NCBI RefSeq assembly: GCF_900176345.1
Contig: NZ_FWXU01000019.1
Location: forward strand, 1 to 64,000
From: Rhizobium sp. RU36D
Lineage (GTDB): Bacteria; Pseudomonadota; Alphaproteobacteria; Rhizobiales; Rhizobiaceae
DNA: 64,000 nt
Direction of reading: 5' to 3'
Below the pieces are notes generated by a model that was not told where the DNA came from, did no database searches, and saw nothing but the letters and a program-made list of their open reading frames with translations. The position numbers and the translations under genes were made by a program. Positions 9,271 to 18,053 of the stretch are shown here, piece after piece (position 1 is the first letter of the stretch; the number at the start of each line of letters is the position of its first letter).

Positions 9271-11297
9271 CAGGAGGAAAGCTGCCTGACGGCGGCGTTC
9301 TCTATGATGGCGACGAAGACGAGGACGAGGATTTCGCAGGCGAGGCTTCGGCCGCCCCCCTGGCGCAGGCGATAGACTGGAGCGAGGCGACCCGCAACGA
9401 AAGCGGACTGAAGGGGGCGGACCTCATTGCCGAATTCGTCAAGCACCTGCCAAATGCGCCTGGCGTCTACCGGATGCTGAACGAGGCGGGCGATGTCATG
9501 TATGTCGGCAAGGCGCGCTCGCTGAAGAAGCGCGTCTCCAACTATGCCCAGGGCCGCGTGCATTCCAACCGCCTGTCGCGCATGGTGCGCGAAACCACGC
9601 ATATGGAATTCGTCACGACCCGCACCGAGGTCGAGGCGCTGCTGCTCGAAGCCAATCTCATCAAGCGGCTGCGGCCGCGCTACAACGTGCTGCTGCGCGA
9701 CGACAAGTCGTTTCCGTATATCCTCATCACCGGCGACGGCGACGCGCCGGCCATCTTCAAGCATCGCGGCGCCCGGGCCCGCAAGGGCGACTATTTCGGG
9801 CCGTTCGCCTCGGCCAGTGCCGTGGGGCGCACCATCAACTCCCTGCAGCGCGCCTTCCTGCTGCGCACCTGCACCGACAGCGTTTACGAGACCCGCACCC
9901 GGCCCTGCCTGCTCTACCAGATCAAGCGCTGTTCCGGCCCCTGCACCGGCGAGATCAGCAAGCCCGACTATGCGGAACTGGTCTCCGAAGCGCGGGACTT
10001 CCTGTCCGGCAAGAGCCAGAACGTCAAGAACGCGATCGCCACTGCCATGAACGAGGCGGCCGAGGATCTCGATTTCGAGCGCGCCGCCGTCTATCGCGAC
10101 CGCCTGGCAGCCCTCTCCCATGTGCAGAGCCACCAGGGCATCAATCCCGCCGGTGTGGAAGAGGCCGATGTCTTCGCCATACATCACGATGGCGGCCTGT
10201 CCTGCATCCAGGTCTTCTTCTTCCGCACGGGGCAGAACTGGGGCAACCGGGCCTATTTCCCGAAGGCCGACCCGCAACTGACAGGGGCGGAAGTGCTGAG
10301 CGCCTTCCTGGCGCAGTTTTATGACGACAAGCCCTGTCCGCGGCAGATCCTGTTGTCGGAAACGGTGGAGGAACAGGATCTCCTGTCTCTCGCTCTGTCT
10401 GAAAAGGCCGGCAACAAGGTGCAGGTGCTGGTTCCGCAGCGAGGCGAAAAGAAGGATCTGGTCGACCATGTGCTGGCCAATGCGCGCGAAGCCCATGGCC
10501 GCAAACATGCCGAAACCGCATCTCAATCCCGCCTGCTGGAAGGCCTTGCCGCCACATTCGGGCTGGAGCGCGTGCCGCGCCGCATCGAGATCTACGACAA
10601 CTCCCATATCATGGGCACGAATGCCGTGGGCGGCATGGTGGTCGCGGGGCCGGAAGGCTTCGTCAAGAACCAGTATCGCAAGTTCAACATCAAGTCGCAG
10701 GAGATCACCCCCGGCGACGACTTCGGCATGATGCGCGAGGTGATGACGCGCCGATTCTCCCGGCTGATCAAGGAAGAAGGCATTCCCGATCGCGCAGCCC
10801 CTACGACCGAGGACAGTGCCGACGCGGCATTCCCGGCCTGGCCTGACGTGATCCTCATCGATGGCGGCCAGGGGCAGATGACGGCGGTCCGGGCCATTCT
10901 GGAGGAGCTTGGCATTACGAATGCCGTAACCGCCATCGGTGTCGCCAAGGGTGCGGACCGCGAGGCCGGTCGCGAGCGTTTCTTCGCACCGGGCAAGCCG
11001 GATTTCTCCCTGCCGCCGCGCGACCCCGTGCTCTACTTCATCCAGCGCCTGCGCGACGAGGCCCACCGCTTCGCCATCGGCTCCCATCGCGCCCGGCGCA
11101 AGAAGGAGATGGTGAAGAACCCGCTGGACGAGATCGGCGGCATCGGGCCGACGCGCAAGCGGGCGCTGCTACAGCATTTCGGCACCGCCAAGGCTGTCTC
11201 CCGCGCGGGGGTCAACGACCTCATGGCAGTGGACGGCATTTCCGAGGCGGTCGCCCGGCTGGTCTACAATCATTTTCATGAAAATGGCGCGGAGTGA
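9267..11297 (+). CDS. uvrC: UvrABC system protein C
   Basis: A 676-residue excinuclease subunit that makes both incisions around DNA lesions in nucleotide excision repair. Domains in order: an acidic N-terminal extension ([10 protein letters not shown]), the GIY-YIG nuclease (GVYRMLN to [13 protein letters not shown], about 66-95), a cysteine cluster region ([13 protein letters not shown]), a UVR helix (about 255-290), the RNase H-like endonuclease domain ([25 protein letters not shown]) and C-terminal HhH motifs ([17 protein letters not shown]). Length is normal for alphaproteobacteria. It is translationally coupled to the SDR and followed by pgsA after 113 bp. Confidence 0.97.
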   Translation: MTGGKLPDGGVLYDGDEDEDEDFAGEASAAPLAQAIDWSEATRNESGLKGADLIAEFVKHLPNAPGVYRMLNEAGDVMYVGKARSLKKRVSNYAQGRVHSNRLSRMVRETTHMEFVTTRTEVEALLLEANLIKRLRPRYNVLLRDDKSFPYILITGDGDAPAIFKHRGARARKGDYFGPFASASAVGRTINSLQRAFLLRTCTDSVYETRTRPCLLYQIKRCSGPCTGEISKPDYAELVSEARDFLSGKSQNVKNAIATAMNEAAEDLDFERAAVYRDRLAALSHVQSHQGINPAGVEEADVFAIHHDGGLSCIQVFFFRTGQNWGNRAYFPKADPQLTGAEVLSAFLAQFYDDKPCPRQILLSETVEEQDLLSLALSEKAGNKVQVLVPQRGEKKDLVDHVLANAREAHGRKHAETASQSRLLEGLAATFGLERVPRRIEIYDNSHIMGTNAVGGMVVAGPEGFVKNQYRKFNIKSQEITPGDDFGMMREVMTRRFSRLIKEEGIPDRAAPTTEDSADAAFPAWPDVILIDGGQGQMTAVRAILEELGITNAVTAIGVAKGADREAGRERFFAPGKPDFSLPPRDPVLYFIQRLRDEAHRFAIGSHRARRKKEMVKNPLDEIGGIGPTRKRALLQHFGTAKAVSRAGVNDLMAVDGISEAVARLVYNHFHENGAE

Positions 11298-11410
11298 CAC
11301 GCGCGCCTCTCGCAAAGAAGCCACCGTCACCTATTAATACAGATGCCGGTGTTGACGCTTAGGGTCGAACGTCGTCATCTACGCCGGCAGACTCATTGAG
11401 ACAGGGCATT

Positions 11411-11998
11411 ATGGCTTCGCGCGCTTACAATCTTCCCAATCTTCTGACCTATGGCCGAATCGTCGCCGTGCCATTGATCGTGCTGTGCTTTTTTCTCGAG
11501 GGGGAGTTGCAAAGCACCGATTTCGCCCGCTGGACGGCGCTTGGCCTGTTCATTCTCGCCTCGGTCACGGATTTTCTCGACGGCTATCTCGCCCGAATCT
11601 GGAACCAGACGTCGAATATCGGTCGCATGCTGGACCCGATCGCCGACAAGCTGCTGATTTCCGTCTGCCTGCTGCTGATGGCCGCCGATACGGAAAAGAC
11701 GATTGCCGGCTGGTCGCTCTGGGCCGCCATCATCATCCTGTGCCGCGAAATCCTGGTGTCGGGCCTGCGCGAATATCTGGCGGAACTGAAGGTCAGCGTG
11801 CCGGTGACGCGAATCGCCAAGTGGAAGACAACGGTGCAGATGGTGGCGCTGGCCTTCCTGCTGGCCGGTCCGGCCGGCGACAAGATCCTGCCCTACACGA
11901 CCCAGATCGGCATCACCCTGCTCTGGATCGCGGCGATCCTGACCATCTATACCGGCTATGACTACTTCCGCGCCGGGTTGAAGCACATGGTGGACTGA
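11411..11998 (+). CDS. pgsA: CDP-diacylglycerol-glycerol-3-phosphate 3-phosphatidyltransferase
   Basis: A 195-residue inner-membrane enzyme that makes phosphatidylglycerophosphate, the first step to phosphatidylglycerol. The CDP-alcohol phosphatidyltransferase motif DGX2ARX8GX3DX3D is complete (D57, G58, A61, R62, G71, D75, D79). Four to six membrane helices are evident. The ATG at 11411 gives the usual start (ASRAYNLPNLLTYGR). A TTG five codons upstream is possible but lacks a better ribosome-binding site. moaD starts two bases after the stop, so pgsA, moaD and perhaps moaE share a transcript. Confidence 0.95.
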   Translation: MASRAYNLPNLLTYGRIVAVPLIVLCFFLEGELQSTDFARWTALGLFILASVTDFLDGYLARIWNQTSNIGRMLDPIADKLLISVCLLLMAADTEKTIAGWSLWAAIIILCREILVSGLREYLAELKVSVPVTRIAKWKTTVQMVALAFLLAGPAGDKILPYTTQIGITLLWIAAILTIYTGYDYFRAGLKHMVD

Positions 11999-12000
11999 CC

Positions 12001-12255
12001 ATGACCAAGCTTGTCTATTTTGCCTGGGTGCGCGAGCGGATCGGCAAGGGCGAGGAGGATCTCGACCTGCCTGACAGTGTCAGGACCGTCTCCGACCTGC
12101 TGCAACACCTGCGGGGGCTCGGCGAGGAATACGAGAACGCGCTTCAGTACCCCCAAGCCATCCGCGTCGCGATCAACCAGGAACATGCCGACCACCACGA
12201 ACCAATCGCCGGCGCGCGCGAAATCGGCCTGTTTCCACCGATGACGGGCGGGTGA
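12001..12255 (+). CDS. moaD: Molybdopterin synthase sulfur carrier subunit MoaD
   Basis: An 84-residue ubiquitin-fold protein whose C-terminus ends in PMTGG. The terminal Gly-Gly is the site of thiocarboxylation. With MoaE it converts cyclic pyranopterin monophosphate to molybdopterin. Length is typical. The start lies two bases after the pgsA stop. moaE is downstream but separated by 236 bp that hold a 158-bp inverted-repeat element. Confidence 0.95.
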   Translation: MTKLVYFAWVRERIGKGEEDLDLPDSVRTVSDLLQHLRGLGEEYENALQYPQAIRVAINQEHADHHEPIAGAREIGLFPPMTGG

Positions 12256-12301
12256 GGATCGCGTGAAGAGTTTCTGATGATGGCTGATCTTGCGGATTGC
12301 G

Positions 12302-12459
12302 TACCCCCCTCTGTCCTGCCGGACATCTCCCCCTCAAGGGGGGCGATTGGCAAGAGGCGCAATCACCACTCAAGCGCCGGCGTTGGCAGTTTGCAAGGCG
12401 GCTCCGCGTATAGATCTCCCCCCTTGAGGGGGAGATGTCCGGCAGGACAGAGGGGGGTA
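12302..12459. repeat. 158-bp element with perfect 42-bp terminal inverted repeats (copies C and C')
   Basis: Bases 12302-12343 and 12418-12459 are exact reverse complements over 42 bp, separated by 74 bp. Each arm has the dispersed-repeat layout: CCCCC/GGGGG hairpin, TGTCC-GGCA-GGACA hairpin (reverse complement in the left arm), then AGAGGGGGGTA. Only short reading frames cross it and there is no transposase. A non-autonomous or mosaic intergenic element is most likely. It sits between moaD and moaE. Confidence 0.85.
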
Positions 12460-12491
12460 TCCGCCCAAAGTGCCCGCCGGGACGGTGGCGC

Positions 12492-12965
12492 ATGACACGA
12501 CCAATCCCCACCATCCGCGTCCAGCGCGCGGATTTCGATCTTGCGGTCGAAAACCAGGCCTTGACCGCCGGTCGTCACGACATCGGCGCCGTGGTCTCAT
12601 TTGTCGGGCTGTGCCGTGACGAGGCGGGCACGCTCGCGGCGCTGGAGCTTGAGCACTATCCGGGCATGGCGGAAGCGGAGATGACGCGAATCGGCGGGCT
12701 GGCGATCGAGCGATTCTCGCTGCTGGGGCTGACGGCCATCCATCGCCACGGCCGGATTGAAGCCGGCGAGCAGATCGTGCTGGTGATTGCCGCCGCCCCG
12801 CATCGGCAGGCGGCCTTCGATGGCGCCAATTTCGTCATGGATTTCCTGAAGACTTCGGCTCCGTTCTGGAAGAAGGAACATGGCACTGATGGCAGCGCGG
12901 GCGGCTGGGTCGAGGCACGGGATGCCGACGATCTGGCGCGGGACAAATGGGCGGGCAAGGATTAA
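12492..12965 (+). CDS. moaE: Molybdopterin synthase catalytic subunit MoaE
   Basis: A 157-residue catalytic subunit that forms the heterotetrameric synthase with MoaD. It carries GAVVSFVGLCRDE, the ELEHYPGMAE segment, HRHGRIEAGEQIVLV and the conserved lysine-containing LKTSAPFWKKE. The ATG at 12492 matches the family start; a longer frame from 12435 would translate repeat sequence and was not used. The stop overlaps the convergent permease gene by four bases. The intervening repeat may affect its expression relative to moaD. Confidence 0.94.
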   Translation: MTRPIPTIRVQRADFDLAVENQALTAGRHDIGAVVSFVGLCRDEAGTLAALELEHYPGMAEAEMTRIGGLAIERFSLLGLTAIHRHGRIEAGEQIVLVIAAAPHRQAAFDGANFVMDFLKTSAPFWKKEHGTDGSAGGWVEARDADDLARDKWAGKD

Positions 12966-13858
12966 GGGATCGCCCGCTCGCGCCGCGACACGACCAGCAC
13001 CGCCACCAGCGCCGAAATCACGACCAGGTCGCGCCACAGGATCGGCGCATAGCTACTCCAGAGCGTTTCCGCCAGGCCGACGATCGCCGCTCCCAGTGCC
13101 GAGCGCCACGGGACGCCATGCCCGCCCGCGGCGGCGATCAAAACCACCTTCAGCCCGAACATCATGCCGGCGCCGATATCCATCGTTCCGTAATAGGAGG
13201 TGGCGAGGATGCCGCAGATCCCGGCCATGCCGCTCGCCGCGACATACGACAGGATGAAGACGGCCCCGGCATCCACGCCGCAAAGGGCCGCCGCCTGAGG
13301 ATCATCCGCAACGGCCCGCCAGATCAGGCCAGCGCGCGTCCATAACAGCACCGCCTGCCCGAGGGCGATCAGCCCGACCATGATCGCCGCATTGCCAAGC
13401 TGAATCACGGTCAGCGTCACGCGAAAACCATCCTCTTCGAACAAGGTGACCGGCACATTGAGGAACGGCGATAGCCATAGTGTGCGACTGTCCATGGCAA
13501 TCCGCGTGCTTTCGGAGAGCACCACCATCAAGGCAAGTGCCGCGACGATGACCGCGTTCGGGGAGGCGCGATGCAGCGGGCGCATCACATATCGAGCGAT
13601 CCAGTAGCCCGCCCCCAGCGTGTAGACCATCGCCACGACGGCGCCGAGCGCCAGCGCCGCCGGCAATATCAGATAGAGCCGGTTCCAACCCATCTCGGCA
13701 AATAGCAGATAGATCTGGCCGGCAAAGGCGAAGAAGGCGCCGTAGGCGATATCCGCCCGGCGCGTCATGCCGAAGGCGATGGCGTAGCCATAGGCCAGCG
13801 CCGCATAGAGGGCGGCGAGTGGCACGGCATTGGCCAGTTGTTGCGCGAGATAGGCCAC
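12962..13858 (-). CDS. Orphan LivH-type ABC permease
   Basis: A 298-residue polytopic membrane protein of the branched-chain amino acid ABC permease family (LivH/BPD_transp_2). It has about eight hydrophobic segments, a typical N-terminus (NAVPLAALYAALAYGYAIAFG) and the late cytoplasmic loop region (GLKVVLIAAAGGHGVPWRSALGAAIVGLAE). No LivM, ATPase or binding-protein gene is nearby, so its partners, if any, are encoded elsewhere. The start is GTG at 13858 with GGGGA just upstream. It is divergent from the CGNR regulator across 56 bp containing a palindrome. Confidence 0.82.
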   Translation of the reverse strand: MAYLAQQLANAVPLAALYAALAYGYAIAFGMTRRADIAYGAFFAFAGQIYLLFAEMGWNRLYLILPAALALGAVVAMVYTLGAGYWIARYVMRPLHRASPNAVIVAALALMVVLSESTRIAMDSRTLWLSPFLNVPVTLFEEDGFRVTLTVIQLGNAAIMVGLIALGQAVLLWTRAGLIWRAVADDPQAAALCGVDAGAVFILSYVAASGMAGICGILATSYYGTMDIGAGMMFGLKVVLIAAAGGHGVPWRSALGAAIVGLAETLWSSYAPILWRDLVVISALVAVLVVSRRERAIP

Positions 13859-13873
13859 GGCTTCCCCGATCTT

Positions 13874-13908
13874 GTATAACTGGTAATATCCATTTTACTG
13901 GTTATAAT
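13874..13908. promoter_or_regulatory. Divergent promoters with a palindromic operator
   Basis: An imperfect inverted repeat: TATAACTGGTAA (13875-13886) and TTACTGGTTATA (13895-13906), pairing at 10 of 12 positions around an 8-bp spacer. A perfect TATAAT (13903-13908) lies seven bases before the regulator ATG, so that message would be leaderless or nearly so. On the minus strand TTATAC (13874-13879) could be the -10 of the permease. A protein bound to the palindrome would cover both promoters. Confidence 0.6.
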
Positions 13909-13914
13909 GGCAAG

Positions 13915-14466
13915 ATGAGTTTTGCTTGGACCCCTCACCGTTTCTCCGGCGGCGCTTTGGCGCTTGACCTCGCCAACAGCGTCATCCTGCGCTTCGATCC
14001 CGCCCGGCGGGTCGATCGTTTCGCGGATCCCGACGCCATCCTAGCTTTTGTGCCTGCGGCGCAGGCCTTTTGCGCGGAGCGGTGGCTGTTTCAGGACATG
14101 GTCGCCACGGACGCGGCGAGCCGCCCTCGCCTCCTGGCACTTCGAGAGGCGATCGATGTCCATTTCCGTCGCCGCGTGCTGGGCACAGACGACCGGAACA
14201 GCCTGAGCACCTTGCTGGATGCTGCCTCTCAGGCGCTGCGGCACGCGCCGGCCGACGGCGCGCTAGAAGCCCAAAGCGCCCATTCTGCCCTGCGCCTGAT
14301 ATGCGAGCCCGATCCGCAGCGGATGAAGATATGTGGCAACTGCGGCTGGCTCTTCCTGGACCGCAGCAAGAACCGGAGCCGCACCTGGTGCGACATGGCT
14401 GTCTGCGGCAACCGGGTGAAGGCCAGCAAGCACTACAAGCGCAAACGCGGGGAGCCCGAGCCATGA
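13915..14466 (+). CDS. CGNR zinc-finger (ABATE domain) regulator
   Basis: A 183-residue protein with an N-terminal ABATE-type domain (LALDLANSVI, about 10-130) and a C-terminal CGNR zinc finger: C140, C143, C159 and C164, with CGNR at 164-167 followed by a basic tail (KASKHYKRKRG). The family is predicted to be a stress-linked transcription regulator; few members have been studied. The ATG at 13915 directly follows a TATAAT box. The divergent permease and shared palindrome suggest it controls that gene and itself. Its stop overlaps the next gene (ATGA). Confidence 0.85.
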   Translation: MSFAWTPHRFSGGALALDLANSVILRFDPARRVDRFADPDAILAFVPAAQAFCAERWLFQDMVATDAASRPRLLALREAIDVHFRRRVLGTDDRNSLSTLLDAASQALRHAPADGALEAQSAHSALRLICEPDPQRMKICGNCGWLFLDRSKNRSRTWCDMAVCGNRVKASKHYKRKRGEPEP

Positions 14467-14972
14467 GAGGTGTTGCAACAGCTTTGGGGATCGCCATCGC
14501 GCTGGTGGCACTAGCGGGATGTCAGCGCGACAGTGAAGACGGCCCGCTCGCCGTTTCCGGGCGGATGTTCGTGTTCAATTACCGCGTGGCGATTGCCAGC
14601 TATCTCGTAACGCTCAATCGCAATGGCGATGTGCCGGCGGGCAGCGTGGTTGAGACAACATTCGAAAATCCGCAAGGAGGCAAAGCGCTGGTGACGCGGC
14701 AGAAGGTGTTTCCGAACCAGCCGAAGCTGGAGCTGGAAAGCCCGCCCGTGCACTGCGTGGTCAAGGATCGTCCCTATGCGGTGACGATCCGATTGAGCGA
14801 CGGCAAAGGTGCTGTCCTGCAGACGCTCGAGACAACAGTCACATCCACTGACGACCAGAGCATCATGCCGGCGAAACCGCTTGTGGTCGGGCCGCATTAC
14901 GACCGGAATCCGGAGGTCTTCAAGCCTGACGGCACCACCGATTTTTCGCCTGAGACAAGTTGCCCAAAATGA
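14463..14972 (+). CDS. Putative lipoprotein, unknown function
   Basis: A 169-residue protein with a lipoprotein signal (MRGVATALGIAIALVALAGC, lipobox LAGC, lipid-bearing C20). After it comes a beta-rich region without a motif I recognise, containing a second cysteine (HCVV) and a third near the C-terminus (TSCPK). It starts within the CGNR gene stop (ATGA overlap), so the two are cotranslated. The link to the regulator is unexplained: an envelope stress sensor or simple co-expression are both possible. Confidence 0.75.
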   Translation: MRGVATALGIAIALVALAGCQRDSEDGPLAVSGRMFVFNYRVAIASYLVTLNRNGDVPAGSVVETTFENPQGGKALVTRQKVFPNQPKLELESPPVHCVVKDRPYAVTIRLSDGKGAVLQTLETTVTSTDDQSIMPAKPLVVGPHYDRNPEVFKPDGTTDFSPETSCPK

Positions 14973-14999
14973 AAAGGCCGGAGCATTGGTGCCCCGGCC
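14966..14999 (-). terminator. Terminator of ndk
   Basis: On the minus strand, stem GGCCGG/CCGGCC (14994-14999 with 14976-14981) is followed by CTTTTCATTTT. It lies 38 bp beyond the ndk stop. Confidence 0.65.
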
Positions 15000-15036
15000 C
15001 TCCTAATATTCACATCCGGCTTGTGCCGAGATCGTA

Positions 15037-15459
15037 TCAGCCGACGATTTCGGTGTCAGAGAACCAGTACTTGATTTCCTGGGCAGCGGTTTCCGGGGCG
15101 TCGGAGCCGTGGACCGAGTTCTCGCCGATCGACAGGGCGTGGGTCTTGCGGATGGTGCCTTCGTCAGCATTGGCCGGGTTGGTGGCGCCCATGATTTCGC
15201 GGTTCTTCAGGATGGCGTTTTCGCCTTCCAGAACCTGAACGACGGTCGGGCCAGAGGTCATGCCTTCGACCAGTTCGCCGAAGAAGGGACGGTCCTTGTG
15301 AACGGCGTAGAAGCCTTCAGCTTCGCGCTTGCTCATCCATACGCGCTTGGAAGCAACGACGCGCAGGCCGGCGTCTTCCAGCATCTTGGTGATGGCGCCG
15401 GTGAGGTTGCGCTTGGTGGCGTCGGGCTTGATCATCGAAAACGTGCGTTCAATCGCCAT
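15037..15459 (-). CDS. ndk: Nucleoside diphosphate kinase
   Basis: A 140-residue enzyme that transfers the gamma phosphate among NTPs and NDPs. Full-length, with the standard start [14 protein letters not shown] and the phospho-accepting histidine in NSVHGSD (H117). Cytoplasmic, probably a tetramer. The leader holds a GGGCGG/CCGCCC hairpin (15488-15506). Monocistronic, with its own terminator. Confidence 0.97.
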   Translation of the reverse strand: MAIERTFSMIKPDATKRNLTGAITKMLEDAGLRVVASKRVWMSKREAEGFYAVHKDRPFFGELVEGMTSGPTVVQVLEGENAILKNREIMGATNPANADEGTIRKTHALSIGENSVHGSDAPETAAQEIKYWFSDTEIVG

Positions 15460-15579
15460 GGTCTCGTCCTTTGTCTGATGGGAAAGTGGGCGGTTTCTAT
15501 CCGCCCCGAATCATGAAGACAAGGGGGATCAATGAATTTCACCACACCGTCATATTCAGACTGACACCCTGCCGCGTTT

Positions 15580-16263
15580 TCAGGCCACGGCCCGGGCGCG
15601 TCCGCCGAAGAGATCAAGGCATCGATCGAGCCAGAGGGTCACCGGATCTGCGACCGAAAGATGGGTGCTGCCGGTGGTGATGCGCAGCCACTGGAACAGG
15701 CCGACGACGATGTAATCCGCAAACAACGGACCCTCGCCACCCAGGAAGGGCTGGAACTTCAGCATGTGCCGGATCGGCTCTAGTTTGGCGGGAAAGGCCG
15801 CAATTTCGGCGTCGCGATTGGACGAGATGTCTTCAAGCGTGCCGCCGAGCCTGCCCTCCCGCGTTCGACGAAAATACTCCCGGTCCACCGGATCCAGCAT
15901 GTCATGGATCATCTTCACGCCGATTTTCGTGGCGGCGGTATGCAGGACGGTCTGCGAATAGCCTTCGACGAAGCGCGCCATGGCCTTGCCGCCGTCTCCG
16001 TTGAAGAGAGAGGGTTGCTCCGGATAGGCCTCCTCCAGATAGAGAGCAATCTGGAAGCTGTCCGAAACCAGCCGGTCACCGTCGCGGATCAGGGGCACGG
16101 TGGCGGACGCCCCGTTTTCGATCTGCGGGATCGCGGTGAAGGGCAAGGGCCGTTCCTCGAAATCCAGCCCCTTATGCGCCAGCGCCATGACGATCTTCCA
16201 GCAATGGGGCGAGAACGGCCGCGCGGCATCGGTGCCGCAGAGCGAATAGAGGGTGATGGACAT
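15580..16263 (-). CDS. Glutathione S-transferase family protein
   Basis: A 227-residue GST-fold protein. The N-domain includes the RPFSPHCWKIVMAL glutathione-site region, a proline after the NGASATVPLI stretch, and DSFQIALYLEEAYP. The C-domain is helical (FVEGYSQTVLH, FADYIVVGLFQWLR). Cysteines are in the first helix but not in a CxxC. Cytoplasmic; substrate unknown. I took the ATG at 16263 as start. It lies 120 bp upstream of ndk on the same strand and may be transcribed separately. Confidence 0.82.
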   Translation of the reverse strand: MSITLYSLCGTDAARPFSPHCWKIVMALAHKGLDFEERPLPFTAIPQIENGASATVPLIRDGDRLVSDSFQIALYLEEAYPEQPSLFNGDGGKAMARFVEGYSQTVLHTAATKIGVKMIHDMLDPVDREYFRRTREGRLGGTLEDISSNRDAEIAAFPAKLEPIRHMLKFQPFLGGEGPLFADYIVVGLFQWLRITTGSTHLSVADPVTLWLDRCLDLFGGRARAVA

Positions 16264-16395
16264 GGCGGTCTCCTGACTGATGGTTGTGGCGCCCATCTTT
16301 GGTTCAGCGGGCTCCCGGGATCAAATCAGGATATTTGATGCAAGCCATGTCAGATGGTGAAAGGAGCCGGCGCCGGGCTGGTTCCCCTCCCCGAA

Positions 16396-16425
16396 CGAAA
16401 AAGCCGCGGAGGTGTTCCGCGGCTT
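16396..16425 (-). terminator. Terminator of the chemoreceptor gene
   Basis: A perfect 10-bp stem (AAGCCGCGGA 16401-16410, TCCGCGGCTT 16416-16425) with a 5-nt loop. On the minus strand it is followed by a T-run (CTTTTTCG), 26 bp past the chemoreceptor stop. Confidence 0.85.
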
Positions 16426-16450
16426 CTGACGTCAGATGAAATGTCGTCGC

Positions 16451-18049
16451 TCAGGCGGCCCGGCGGGCCGGGGACTGGTACGAGGTAGCTGAACTGATGG
16501 AGAAGCGCTGCATCAGCCGTTCCAGCGTGCCGGCCTCATCGGCCAGCGAGGAGACGGCCGCGGAGGATTCCTCCACCATGGCGGCATTCTGCTGGGTGGT
16601 GCGATCGATCTGGCCGATGGCCGCGTCGATTTCCGTCAATCCGAGGGACTGTTCGCGGGCGCTGGCGACGATGCGCTCGATCTCCTGGCTGATCGTGTTG
16701 ACCTCCTGGGCGATGGTCTGCAGCGCCTCGCCTGCCTGGTCCACAAGGGCGACGCCATTCTTCACCTGGGAACCGGATGCGTTGATCAGTTCCTTGATTT
16801 CCTTGGCCGCCGTTGCGGAGCGCTGCGCCAGTTCACGGACCTCCTGGGCGACGACGGCAAAACCCTTGCCGGCCTCGCCAGCGCGGGCTGCCTCGACGCC
16901 AGCATTGAGCGCCAGCAGGTTGGTCTGGAAGGCGATCTCGTCGATCACCCCGATGATGTTGCCGATTGCCTGCGAGGAGCTTTCGATCTTGCTCATGGCC
17001 TGCACCGCATCAGTGACAATGGAACCGGAGCGTTCAGCTCCGTTGCGGGCCTGCGCCACCATGCGTCCGACATTCTCGGCGACCTTGGCGGTCTGGCGCA
17101 CGGTCTCGGTCACGTTGGTCAGCGCGCCTGCCGTCTCCTCGATCGAGGCGGCCTGACGTTCCGTGCGGGCGGAGAGGTCGTTGTTGGCCTGGCTGATCTG
17201 CGCGGTGCCGGTATGGATAACCCTCACCACCTGACCGGCCTGGCCGATCACGCTTTCGAGGTTTTCCACCGAGGCGTTGAACGACAGGCGTAGCCGGTCC
17301 AGTTCGCCCTGGAACTGGTCCATGATGCGGTAGCTGAGATTGCCGTCCGAGAGATGGTGAAGCGCGTCCCCGAGCTTGGTCACGGCCAGATTGACGGCAG
17401 CGGCCTCGCGCGCCTTTTCCTGCTCGCGCAGCACGCGCTGCTCTTCGGCCTGACGGTCTGACTTGCGGGCCAGTTCGCCCATGGCCGTGGCGTTCTTCTC
17501 GGCCGATGTGGCGGCTTCAACGGCTGCATCCGATGCCATGAAGGCGCTGACGACGGAATGGGCAAGCGCGATCAGCACGCCCGACTGCAGGATCAGCACG
17601 ACCGCATGCAGGACCACGCGCGAAAAATCCGACTCGCCGGGGAAGATCGCCAGCGGCATCAAGAAGAACAAGAGGATGTGGTGGACAGCCACCAGCGCCG
17701 CATAGCCGACGATCGCACGCCAGTCGATCCAGACCGCGCAGATCGCCAGCGAGGCGAAGAAATACATGTGAATGTCGATCTGCAGCGGCGAGCCGGAGAA
17801 GGAGTAGACCAGGATCGCCACCGTGGCGGCATGGGCCATCGAGGTAACGACACGGGTCGTGGGTCCGATGCGGTCGGCCATCCAGCTTGCGGTGGCCGAG
17901 CCGACGATGATCAAACAGGCGATGACCGGCAGGAATTCGAAGCTGTCATGCCCGAGCGCCTCCCGGGCGATGAGCATCAGCATGTTGATCCACAGCAGCG
18001 CGACGATGCCTGTGGATGCCTTCTCACGCAGTAATCTCAACGAATTCAT
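16451..18049 (-). CDS. Methyl-accepting chemotaxis protein with polytopic membrane sensor
   Basis: A 532-residue chemoreceptor. The N-terminal ~165 residues contain about six hydrophobic helices with almost no periplasmic domain, including [13 protein letters not shown]. Next is a coiled coil (about 175-215) and a HAMP-like segment, then a full MCP signalling domain with the hairpin tip ([20 protein letters not shown]) that contacts CheA and CheW. There is no C-terminal CheR-binding pentapeptide. With no ligand domain outside the membrane, it may sense membrane state, redox or a hydrophobic cue (inference). The start at 18049 lies 4 bp after a small membrane protein gene. Confidence 0.9.
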   Translation of the reverse strand: MNSLRLLREKASTGIVALLWINMLMLIAREALGHDSFEFLPVIACLIIVGSATASWMADRIGPTTRVVTSMAHAATVAILVYSFSGSPLQIDIHMYFFASLAICAVWIDWRAIVGYAALVAVHHILLFFLMPLAIFPGESDFSRVVLHAVVLILQSGVLIALAHSVVSAFMASDAAVEAATSAEKNATAMGELARKSDRQAEEQRVLREQEKAREAAAVNLAVTKLGDALHHLSDGNLSYRIMDQFQGELDRLRLSFNASVENLESVIGQAGQVVRVIHTGTAQISQANNDLSARTERQAASIEETAGALTNVTETVRQTAKVAENVGRMVAQARNGAERSGSIVTDAVQAMSKIESSSQAIGNIIGVIDEIAFQTNLLALNAGVEAARAGEAGKGFAVVAQEVRELAQRSATAAKEIKELINASGSQVKNGVALVDQAGEALQTIAQEVNTISQEIERIVASAREQSLGLTEIDAAIGQIDRTTQQNAAMVEESSAAVSSLADEAGTLERLMQRFSISSATSYQSPARRAA

Positions 18050-18053
18050 AATA

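Noticed and set aside
8967-11087. A 706-codon open frame on the minus strand across uvrC
   Set aside because: It is antisense to uvrC. The high GC content leaves long open frames opposite real genes, and its translation shows no domain.
12302-12459. Insertion sequence
   Set aside because: Terminal inverted repeats are present, but there is no transposase and no clear target duplication. It fits an intergenic repeat element better.
12435-12491. Longer MoaE start inside the repeat
   Set aside because: The extra residues are translated repeat sequence and do not match the family; the ATG at 12492 does.
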